A stretch of DNA of 5,694 bases, taken from contig JAFACJ010001127.1 in assembly GCA_023425615.1 (NCBI GenBank), positions 1-5,694 of the forward strand, written 5' to 3'. How positions within the stretch are numbered: position 1 is the stretch's first letter; the number at the start of each line of letters is the position of its first letter. The translations under genes were made by a program, and so were the position numbers. Shown here in pieces: positions 1 through 5,234 of this stretch. The notes beneath the pieces are model-generated. The model did no database searches. It worked only from the letters and a program-made list of their open reading frames with translations, and had not been told where the DNA came from. This DNA comes from Actinomycetes bacterium (GTDB taxonomy: Bacteria; Actinomycetota; Actinomycetes; Streptosporangiales; Streptosporangiaceae).

Positions 1-495
1 GACCTGCTGGTACCGCAGATGCCCGCCGGTGTGCTGCTGCTGGCGCGCCGGCTCGTACGCCGTCTGCGTCACCTGGTGCTGCTGGGCGTGGATCTGGCTG
101 AAGGCCGGCACGATCGCCGTCGTCGCGGTGAACAGCAGCAGCACCGCCACCACCAGCTTGTGGACCACCGACTGCGTCGCCCCGGCCAGCGGCACCCGCG
201 CCGGCACCCCGACGCCCCGCACCCCCGCCTGCAACTCCACCACCAGGCAGACGACCAGCTGCGCCCAGGCCAGCCAGACGAACAGCGTGATGACGTAGAG
301 GATCGTCTCGGTGTCCAGGGGCTGGGTGAACACCGAGGCGTCGGGCAGCTCCGAGGGGATCGGCGAGCCGGTGAACCGCACCAGCGCCACCGGCACCCCG
401 GCCGCGAGCGCGATCAGGGCCAGCAGGGACAGCAGACCGGCGATCACGTCGCCGGCGCTCCGCTGCTCCCTCACCGCCACTGGCTGCCTACTCAT
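1..495 (-). CDS. N-terminal membrane domain of a larger protein, probably LysM/BTAD-type regulator-like (3' end outside window)
   Basis: The minus strand is open from 495 to the left edge with no stop: 165 residues beginning MSRQPVAVREQRSAGDVIAG. Three hydrophobic segments are visible at about 17-41, 64-86 and 113-133. The loops contain RFTGSPIPSELPDAS and VVELQAGVRGVGVPARVPLAGA. After the third segment comes a Gln/His-rich stretch (about 134-165) ending LRYQQV at the edge. The pattern (PVALVRF after the first helix, FVWLAWAQLVV in the second) matches, from memory, the N-terminus of large actinomycete proteins that combine membrane helices, a LysM domain and a C-terminal BTAD (SARP-like) domain beside tad genes. 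LRYQQV could be the first strand of the LysM domain. The ATG at 495 is 8 bases after the previous stop; the GTG at 498 is an alternative. No strong ribosome binding site is seen. The reading frame is firm, the full domain content is inferred. Confidence 0.72.
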   Translation of the reverse strand, partial: MSRQPVAVREQRSAGDVIAGLLSLLALIALAAGVPVALVRFTGSPIPSELPDASVFTQPLDTETILYVITLFVWLAWAQLVVCLVVELQAGVRGVGVPARVPLAGATQSVVHKLVVAVLLLFTATTAIVPAFSQIHAQQHQVTQTAYEPARQQQHTGGHLRYQQV

Positions 496-503
496 CACTC
501 GGG

Positions 504-926
504 TCACGCCCCGTCTTCCGGATGTGCCGAGGCCTGGACCTCGATGGTAAACGTCCCTATGTCGATCAGGCCAAGGAAAATCGTGTTCACCTGCTTGTTC
601 ACCTGGACGGTCACCTCGTCCTCGCCGGTGAGCTGGCAGCCGCCGCCGTAGCCGTTGCCGTCGTACTCGGCGATGAACTCCAGCGCCCTGTCGCAGGCGT
701 CGCCCTCCAGCACCGGCTCACCGGTCTCACGCAGCGCCTCGACGTCGATCTCGTCGGCCCCCGCGCGCGCCGCCTGCTCGGCGATGTCCAGCGCCCGCTG
801 CCGGGCGTGGATCGCCAGCCCGCCGTCGAACAGCAGACCCGCGAACAGCAGCACCAGGGGGGCGAACAGCACGGTGAACATGCTGAACGTACCGCGGTCC
901 TTGCGGTCTTCGGCGCGCGCTCTCAT
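504..926 (-). CDS. TadG-like (TadE/G N-terminal family) secreted or membrane-anchored protein
   Basis: This 140-residue protein starts with a charged MRARAEDRKDRG, then TFSMFTVLFAPLVLLFAGLLFDGGLAIHARQRALDIAEQAARAGA. That is the pattern of the putative Flp pilus-assembly TadE/G-like N-terminal family: Arg-Gly, a hydrophobic helix containing Pro, then Asp-Gly-Gly and an Ala-rich helix of the QNAADAAAL type. The Gly12/Thr13 junction resembles a prepilin peptidase site, but mature position 5 is Phe17, not Glu. The protein may therefore stay uncut or be handled differently. The extracytoplasmic part has two cysteines (Cys78, Cys97) around a Gly/Tyr-rich GNGYGGG loop, and a beta-rich C-terminus ending TFTIEVQASAHPEDGA. 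It is far shorter than proteobacterial TadG, which carries a von Willebrand A-like region. The start is ATG at 926 (ATGA overlap, strong ribosome binding site) rather than 953. A minor or tip-associated subunit role is inferred from the cluster. Confidence 0.82.
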   Translation of the reverse strand: MRARAEDRKDRGTFSMFTVLFAPLVLLFAGLLFDGGLAIHARQRALDIAEQAARAGADEIDVEALRETGEPVLEGDACDRALEFIAEYDGNGYGGGCQLTGEDEVTVQVNKQVNTIFLGLIDIGTFTIEVQASAHPEDGA

Positions 927-1381
927 TCGCCGCCCTCCTCTGCCGCGTCGCACAACTCGCCCCCGCAGTCCATGCGCCGGTAGGTGTCGATCGGCGCGGA
1001 GGCCGTCCCCTTCTTCTCCGGATCGCCGCCGAACGGCACCAGCTCCAGACCGACGAGGTCGGTCTGGCAGGTGACGGTCACCGTGACGTGCCCGCCCGGC
1101 TGCCAGTCGCCGAGGTCCACCTCCGTCTGCGCCGCGTCGCCCACGCAGAAGTTGTCGTCTCCCAGGGAGTCCTTGACGGCCTGGATGGCGAACTCCTCGG
1201 CGTCCCCCTGGTCGCGGGCGACGGAGGCGGCTCTGGCCCCGTCCCGCGCGGCGCCGTCGAGCTGGCTCTGCACGTTCACCAACCGGCCGACCAGGGCCAG
1301 GAACAGGAAGAACAGGACCAGGAACGGGGTGAGGAGCACCAGTTCCAGGGTGATGCTGCCGCGGTCTCCGCGCCGCCTCAT
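923..1381 (-). CDS. Second TadE-like pseudopilin, cysteine-containing
   Basis: This 152-residue protein has a very short class III leader (MRRRGDRG, cut expected after Gly8). SITLELVLLTPFL follows, with Glu13 at mature position 5 and a hydrophobic helix to about residue 31. An amphipathic helix (LVNVQSQLDGAARDGARAAS) is typical of TadE-like proteins. The extracytoplasmic part has a beta-rich stretch GGHVTVTVTCQTDLVGLELVPFG and a SAPIDTYRRM ending, both usual for the second TadE-like protein of actinomycete tad loci as I recall it. Cys79, Cys105, Cys139 and Cys144 all lie beyond the membrane helix and could form two disulfides. The start is ATG at 1381, overlapping the previous stop as ATGA, with GAGG 7 bases upstream. 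The frame stays open back to 1762, but that extension runs through tadE and reads as Arg/Gly/His-rich nonsense. The stop TGA (925-923) overlaps the next ATG. It may be equivalent to TadF; I leave the symbol open. Confidence 0.87.
   Translation of the reverse strand: MRRRGDRGSITLELVLLTPFLVLFFLFLALVGRLVNVQSQLDGAARDGARAASVARDQGDAEEFAIQAVKDSLGDDNFCVGDAAQTEVDLGDWQPGGHVTVTVTCQTDLVGLELVPFGGDPEKKGTASAPIDTYRRMDCGGELCDAAEEGGE
934..939 (-). promoter_or_regulatory. Ribosome binding site of the TadG-like gene
   Basis: The minus strand has AGGAGG 7 bases before the ATG at 926, inside the end of the upstream coding region. It favours 926 over the in-frame upstream start at 953. Confidence 0.75.
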
Positions 1382-1806
1382 GGCGCCGCCTCGCAGACCT
1401 TGGCCTCGCCGACGTCGGGGCGGAAGCACTCCACCGGCCCGACCGCGCGTTTGACGACCTCGAACGTCATGCCGGGGATCACCGTCTTGGCTATCCCCCT
1501 CACCTCGAAGCCCCGGTCGTAGACGCCGTCTCCGTAGCCCTGCACGGCGGTGACGTCGAGCACCCCGGGACCGAGCTGGGCCACGGTGTTGCGGGCGGCC
1601 TCGTCGCCGATGCCCTCCCAGCCGGCTCCCGGGCCGGCCTCGCGCGCCGCGCGGGAGCCGGCCTGCGCCGCCGCCAGCGCGATGTGGTTGGCGTGGTAGA
1701 CCATCAGGAACTGGATGCAGAGCAGGATGATGAGCAGGATGACCGGGGTGAGCAGCGCCCACTCCATGGCTGTCGCGCCCCGGTCCTTTCTTCGGGGGGC
1801 TGCCAT
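1378..1806 (-). CDS. tadE: TadE-type pseudopilin
   Basis: This 142-residue protein has a class III leader (MAAPRRKDRG, cut expected after Gly10). ATAMEWALLTPV follows, with Glu15 at mature position 5, and then a hydrophobic helix to about residue 37. The HANHIALAAAQAGSRAAREAG helix is the standard TadE continuation. The remaining 80 or so residues form a small extracytoplasmic domain ending in VVKRAVGPVECFRPDVGEAK, close to the GPVERF-type ending of actinomycete TadE proteins as I recall them. Cys127 and Cys138 near the C-terminus could pair. It is probably a minor pilin or pseudopilin needed for fibre initiation or surface anchoring. The ATG at 1806 lies 4 bases after the pilin stop and has no clear ribosome binding site, so translation probably depends on ribosomes leaving flp. 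The stop TGA (1380-1378) overlaps the next ATG as ATGA. Confidence 0.88.
   Translation of the reverse strand: MAAPRRKDRGATAMEWALLTPVILLIILLCIQFLMVYHANHIALAAAQAGSRAAREAGPGAGWEGIGDEAARNTVAQLGPGVLDVTAVQGYGDGVYDRGFEVRGIAKTVIPGMTFEVVKRAVGPVECFRPDVGEAKVCEAAP
1621..1662. repeat. 11-bp perfect inverted repeat inside tadE
   Basis: GCCGGCTCCCG at 1621-1631 is the exact reverse complement of CGGGAGCCGGC at 1652-1662. The 20-base spacer is itself GC-only apart from one T and contains the palindrome GGCCGGCC (1632-1639). In mRNA this could form a stable stem-loop about 150 bases into the tadE coding region. It lies in codons for Ala/Arg/Gly-rich helix residues, where such repeats arise easily in GC-rich DNA, so a function is uncertain. 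It is not followed by a U-tract and is not a terminator. Confidence 0.5.
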
Positions 1807-1810
1807 CGGG

Positions 1811-2014
1811 CTACTGTGTCTGGATCCTGTTGGCCGCGCCTTCGATGGCGTTGCGGATCGTGATCGCGATGGCCAGGGTGATCGCCGCGATGAGGCCGGT
1901 GATGATGGCCCACTCGATGGCCGACGCCCCGGCGCTGCGCTCCTCCTCGTCGCGCATCCGGTCCATCCGGACGGCGAGCAGGGTCCTGAGATAGGTGATG
2001 GTGTCGTGGTTCAT
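1811..2014 (-). CDS. flp: Flp-type (type IVb) pilin precursor
   Basis: This 67-residue prepilin is the likely main subunit of the pilus fibre. The leader is hydrophilic and charged (residues 1-29, with RMDRMRDEEERSAG just before the cut). It ends in Gly29, followed by ASAIEW and a continuous hydrophobic helix (about 33-53). This is the class III signal: cleavage after Gly29 by a prepilin peptidase puts Glu34 at mature position 5 and Trp35 at position 6. The mature pilin would be only 38 residues and end in IRNAIEGAANRIQTQ, a size normal for Flp pilins. The classical Flp motif has Glu-Tyr at positions 5-6; here it is Glu-Trp, as in the TadE-type gene that follows. The leader is long compared with the others in this cluster (10, 8 and 12 residues). 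The start ATG has a perfect AGGAGG site. Only 9 bases separate it from tadC and 4 from the next gene, with no terminator between. Confidence 0.9.
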   Translation of the reverse strand: MNHDTITYLRTLLAVRMDRMRDEEERSAGASAIEWAIITGLIAAITLAIAITIRNAIEGAANRIQTQ

Positions 2015-2019
2015 GGGAA

Positions 2020-2025
2020 CCTCCT
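2020..2025 (-). promoter_or_regulatory. Strong ribosome binding site of the Flp pilin gene
   Basis: The minus strand carries a perfect AGGAGG, 5 bases before the ATG at 2014. It shares two bases with the tadC TAG stop. It is one of the two strongest sites in the cluster, the other being that of the TadG-like gene, and fits high translation of the main fibre subunit. Confidence 0.85.
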
Positions 2026-3013
2026 AGAAACTGATGACCTGGATGGCCGACGGATAGATCAGGAAGACGAGGAAGCCCAGACAGAAGGAGAGCTGGGCGA
2101 TGAGCATGGTCTGCGAGTTCTGTCCTGCCCTGCCTTCGATGGCGGAGATCTCCCGGCTGCGCATCGAGCTCGCCCGCGCCGACAGCGACTGGCGCACCTT
2201 GGCCCCGTCGTCGGCGACCAGCGCCAGCGCGGACGCCAGGTCGGCCAGCTCCGCCACGTTGATCTCCTCCCCCAGCACACCGAGCGCCTGCCAGGGGGTC
2301 ATGCCGGCGATCCGCGCGTTGGCCAGCGACTCGCGGATGCGCAGCATCGGCCAGCTCGCGCCGACCTGTGAGGCGGTCATCAGCGCCTCGGGCACACCGC
2401 GGCCACCGGCCAGGTTCATCGCGACCAGGTCGAGGAACGCGCCGACCACGTGCCGGAAGTCATCACGCGCCTCCGCAGCCGCCTGCCTGAGCTGCAGGTC
2501 GGGAAAGAAGAAGGCGAGACCGGCGAAGGCGAGGCCCGCCCACAGCGGGATGTTCAGCGAGATCCCGCCGGCGAACATCACCAGCACCACGAAGACCGGG
2601 GTGAAGGCCAGCGCGACGACGGGGGTGAGCACCTTGCTGGCCAGGTACGCCTCGTAGTCGCGGCCCAGGATGGCCAGGTCGGCGCGGGTGCTGCGCAGTT
2701 CCCAGCCGCGCTCCTCGCAGAACGCGGCGAGGGCGCGGCCCAGCTCGGACTGGATCCGGTCGGTGCGCCCGCCCTTCCCCGCGTCCTTCTTGCCGGTCTT
2801 CTCCCCGTCCTCGGTGTCGGCCTCGGGCTTGGCCGTCTTGACGGAACCGGTGGTGCGGGACGGCGCCGCCGTCCTGCTCGGCCGGCTGCTCTTGGCGATC
2901 TCGTCGTATTCCGACAGCCTGGTCCGCAGCCCCCTGCGCGCCGGGAAGAGCGCGCGCAGCAGCACGAACAGCCCGAGCCCCACGACGGCTCCGGCCAGCA
3001 GCGCCCCGGTCAC
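2024..3013 (-). CDS. tadC: TadC-type inner-membrane platform protein (type II secretion F domain)
   Basis: This 329-residue membrane protein is the second T2SSF-family member, presumed partner of TadB in the assembly platform. The first membrane segment is at about 4-24. A charged, low-complexity cytoplasmic linker follows at about 40-85, rich in Lys, Asp, Glu, Ser, Thr and Gly. Further membrane segments lie near 129-149, 153-171 and 303-325. The T2SSF domain occupies about 185-300, with DDFRHVVGAFLDLVAMNLAGG, GMTPWQALGVLGEEINVAEL and the helix ending in SAIEGRAGQNSQTML. The start is GTG at 3013, overlapping the tadB stop as GTGA, with GGGAG 7 bases upstream. The stop TAG (2026-2024) lies within the ribosome binding site of the pilin gene. 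The C-terminal pattern (a membrane helix ending shortly after YPSAIQVISF) is typical of actinomycete TadC-like proteins, as I recall them. The linker is longer and more charged than the domain needs and looks disordered. Confidence 0.9.
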   Translation of the reverse strand: MTGALLAGAVVGLGLFVLLRALFPARRGLRTRLSEYDEIAKSSRPSRTAAPSRTTGSVKTAKPEADTEDGEKTGKKDAGKGGRTDRIQSELGRALAAFCEERGWELRSTRADLAILGRDYEAYLASKVLTPVVALAFTPVFVVLVMFAGGISLNIPLWAGLAFAGLAFFFPDLQLRQAAAEARDDFRHVVGAFLDLVAMNLAGGRGVPEALMTASQVGASWPMLRIRESLANARIAGMTPWQALGVLGEEINVAELADLASALALVADDGAKVRQSLSARASSMRSREISAIEGRAGQNSQTMLIAQLSFCLGFLVFLIYPSAIQVISF

Positions 3014-3933
3014 CGGCCCACTCCCGCGTCCATCGCGGCGCGGCCGCGCAACGGCTGCTGCGCCGGCTCGGACGACGCCGTCTCGGCAGCGCCCAGCAGC
3101 CGCTCGGGGAGCTGGAACTTGGCGAGGCGGCGCAGCCAGAAGAAGCCGAGCGCGTACAGGCCGACCACCGCGGCCAGCACCATCTGGCCCATCAGCGAGT
3201 TGTACGGCGCGACGTAACCGGGGTTGAGGAGGGTCAGCGCGACCGCGAACCCGACCGAGAACGTCACGACGATCTGGACGCTGCGCCGCGTCGAGGCGCG
3301 ATAGGCGGCGACCCTGCGGCGCATCTCCAGTTCGGTGCGGGCCGACGTGGCCAGCGCGCCGAGCATCTCGCGCAGGCCCGGACCGCGCAGCCGGGCGTTG
3401 AGGATCAGGGCGGCGATGATGAGGTCGGCGGAGGAGTCGTCGATGTCGTCGGCGAACCGGCGCAGCGCCTCGGGCAGCGGCACCCGGGTGTGCATCCGGT
3501 CGACCAGCGCGCGCAGCGGCGGTTGCAGCGCCGGGGCCGCCGCCCGCACCGAGGCGGGTATGGCCTGCTCCAGGCCGACCGCGCCGGCGATGGTGTCGCG
3601 CAGCGACTCGGCCCAGGACGCCAGGCCCTCCAGCCGCGCCATCGCGCGGCGCTCCTCGGCCGCGCCGCCCGCCACGCTCTCCCAGCCCAGGACCAGCAGC
3701 GCCATGCCGCCCGCGACGACGACCCAGCGGGTGAGGATCAGCACCACCACCCCGACGATGATCGCGATCCCCGTCTTGGTGGTGATCGCCCTGATCAGGT
3801 CCTGGCGGGAGCGCGGGCCGCGCCTGCCGTGCCGCACGGGCAGTCCCCGCACCGCCGCGGCCAGCAGGACCAGGCCGGCCGCCGCGATCCCGCCGGTGAA
3901 CAGCGCGAGCATGACGTCGAGGTCGAGGATCAC
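3010..3933 (-). CDS. tadB: TadB-type inner-membrane platform protein (type II secretion F domain)
   Basis: The product is about 307 residues. It is a polytopic membrane protein of the GspF/PilC-like T2SSF family, which with TadC forms the platform on which the ATPase acts. The hydrophobic pattern gives segments near residues 9-28, 56-82, 219-237 and 247-268. Between the second and third lies a cytoplasmic helical region (about 95-215) containing WAESLRDTIAGAVGLEQAI and LPEALRRFADDIDDSSADL, typical of T2SSF domains. The C-terminus is a short soluble tail. The frame is open up to 3990, but that start would place 61 bases inside tadA. I prefer the GTG at 3933, which overlaps the tadA stop as GTGA, the same junction type seen at the next gene. 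The GTG at 3939 is an alternative, and neither has a clear Shine-Dalgarno sequence. The stop TGA (3012-3010) overlaps the tadC GTG start. The naming of B versus C follows gene order after tadA. Confidence 0.88.
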   Translation of the reverse strand: MILDLDVMLALFTGGIAAAGLVLLAAAVRGLPVRHGRRGPRSRQDLIRAITTKTGIAIIVGVVVLILTRWVVVAGGMALLVLGWESVAGGAAEERRAMARLEGLASWAESLRDTIAGAVGLEQAIPASVRAAAPALQPPLRALVDRMHTRVPLPEALRRFADDIDDSSADLIIAALILNARLRGPGLREMLGALATSARTELEMRRRVAAYRASTRRSVQIVVTFSVGFAVALTLLNPGYVAPYNSLMGQMVLAAVVGLYALGFFWLRRLAKFQLPERLLGAAETASSEPAQQPLRGRAAMDAGVGR

Positions 3934-5234
3934 GACCACATCACCATCCCGCCCTGGTCGTAGCCGAACTCGGCGAGATCGTCGGCGCACGCGATGGGCG
4001 CGTGGCGGCGCGCCGCGCCGTCCGGGCCCGGCGCGAAGATCTCCGAGGAGAGCACCCGGCCGTCGCAGCCGGTCACCTCGCGGACGCTGGAGACGAACCG
4101 GCGCAGCCGTCCGCCCCGGTGGTAGTCGTTGCGCTTGTCGATGAAGACGACGAAGTCGATGGCGCCCGCGATGAGCATGTGCGTCGCCTCGATCGGCAGC
4201 CGCTCCTCGGACTGGATCGCGTAGGTCGCGATGCGGTTGAAGACCTCCATGGAGGAGTTGGCGTGGATCGTCGACAGCGAGCCGTCGTTGCCCTGCGTCA
4301 TCGCGTTCAGCATGGTGACGATCTCATCGCCCAGCACCTCGCCGACGATGACGCGGGAGGGGTTCATGCGCAGCGAGCGGCGCACCAGCTCGGCCATGGA
4401 GATCGCGCCGTGGCCCTCGGAGTTGGGCAGCCGCTGCTCGAACGCCACCACGTTGGGGTGCAGCTCGGCGAACTGCTCAAGGCCCAGCTCCAGGGCGCGC
4501 TCGACGGTGATGAGCCGCTCGTTCGGCGGGATCTCGTTGGCGACGGCGCGCAGCAGGGTGGTCTTGCCCGCGTTGGTGGCGCCGGAGATCATGATGTTCT
4601 TCCGCGCCGCCACCGCGGAGCGGAAGAACGCCGACAGCTCCGAGGAGATCGTGCCGTTGCCGACCAGGTCGTCGAGGAACACCTTGCCCAGGCGGGCGCG
4701 CCGGATGGACAGCGCGGGCCGCTGGGTGACGTCCATGACCGCCGAGAGCCGGGAGCCGTCGGGCAGCCGCAGGTCCAGCTGCGGGTTGGCGGTGTCGAAC
4801 GGGCGCGACGACAGGCCCGAGTAGGCGGCCAGGATCTGGATCAGCTCGACCAGTTCCTCGTCGGAGTCGGCGACCGGCTCGCCCATCACCTCGCGGCCGT
4901 CGGAGTAGGACAGGAAGACGCGGTCGCAGCCGTTGATGTCGATGTTCTCGATGTCCTGGTCCTCCAGCAGCGGCTGGAGGCGGCCCACCCCGAACAGCGC
5001 GGCGTGGATGCCCGCCGCGTACTCCTCCTCCTCGTCGGGGGTCGGCGGGCGGCGCCCGTAGCCGATCTCCGAGCGGGCGTGCTCCTCCAGCACCTGGGAG
5101 ATGAGCGCGCGGGCGAACTGGCGCTCGTCCTCCGTCGACATCGGCGGCAGGCCCGAGGCGGTGTCCAGCCTGCGCTGGTGCGCCAGCCTGTCGCCGACCT
5201 CCTGACGCAGCCGCTTGACCAGGACGTGATCCAT
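3930..5234 (-). CDS. tadA: TadA/CpaF-type secretion ATPase of the Tad pilus
   Basis: This 434-residue protein belongs to the GspE/VirB11 superfamily (CpaF/TadA branch). It is a cytoplasmic ATPase that powers pilin polymerisation through the TadB/TadC platform. The N-terminal domain covers roughly residues 1-195 and includes FGVGRLQPLLED and the NIDINGCDRVFLSY segment. The C-terminal RecA-like domain has Walker A GATNAGKTT (218-226, Lys224), an Asp-box equivalent LITVERALELGLEQF (241-255), a Walker B-like RVIVGEVLGDE (294-304, Glu299) and a His box GSLSTIHANS (318-327, His324). All catalytic blocks are present and the length is normal for the family. The start is ATG at 5234, directly after the previous stop and behind a good ribosome binding site. 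The stop TGA (3932-3930) overlaps the likely tadB GTG start. The Asp box has ER where the classical secretion ATPase motif has ED. From memory of Streptomyces homologues, this is usual for the lineage. TadA is firm as a family assignment; the Tad rather than conjugation role follows from the neighbours. Confidence 0.95.
   Translation of the reverse strand: MDHVLVKRLRQEVGDRLAHQRRLDTASGLPPMSTEDERQFARALISQVLEEHARSEIGYGRRPPTPDEEEEYAAGIHAALFGVGRLQPLLEDQDIENIDINGCDRVFLSYSDGREVMGEPVADSDEELVELIQILAAYSGLSSRPFDTANPQLDLRLPDGSRLSAVMDVTQRPALSIRRARLGKVFLDDLVGNGTISSELSAFFRSAVAARKNIMISGATNAGKTTLLRAVANEIPPNERLITVERALELGLEQFAELHPNVVAFEQRLPNSEGHGAISMAELVRRSLRMNPSRVIVGEVLGDEIVTMLNAMTQGNDGSLSTIHANSSMEVFNRIATYAIQSEERLPIEATHMLIAGAIDFVVFIDKRNDYHRGGRLRRFVSSVREVTGCDGRVLSSEIFAPGPDGAARRHAPIACADDLAEFGYDQGGMVMWS

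Noticed and set aside
19..651. Plus-strand open frame of 210 codons at the left end
   Set aside because: It reads as Arg/His/Gln-rich low-complexity protein with no family pattern and lies opposite two minus-strand frames with clear membrane helices. It is a GC-rich shadow.
1382..1762. Upstream extension of the second TadE-like frame
   Set aside because: The extra 127 residues are Arg/Gly/His/Pro-rich, overlap tadE completely and precede a proper class III leader at ATG 1381.
1807..1810. Terminator or promoter between flp and tadE
   Set aside because: Only 4 bases separate the genes and no hairpin with a U-tract or -10/-35-like pair is visible.
2450..3217. Plus-strand open frames across tadC and tadB
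   Set aside because: Long open antisense frames are usual in such GC-rich coding DNA. The products lack domains or hydrophobic segments, while the minus-strand proteins are clear T2SSF members.
3934..3990. tadB start at 3990
   Set aside because: It would overlap tadA by 61 bases and add an Arg-rich stretch before the first membrane helix. The GTGA overlap at 3933 matches the style of the neighbouring junctions.
3930..5234. Conjugative (VirB11/TraG-type) ATPase rather than pilus ATPase
   Set aside because: The superfamily is shared, but the TadB, TadC, Flp and TadE neighbours in standard order point to Tad pilus assembly.
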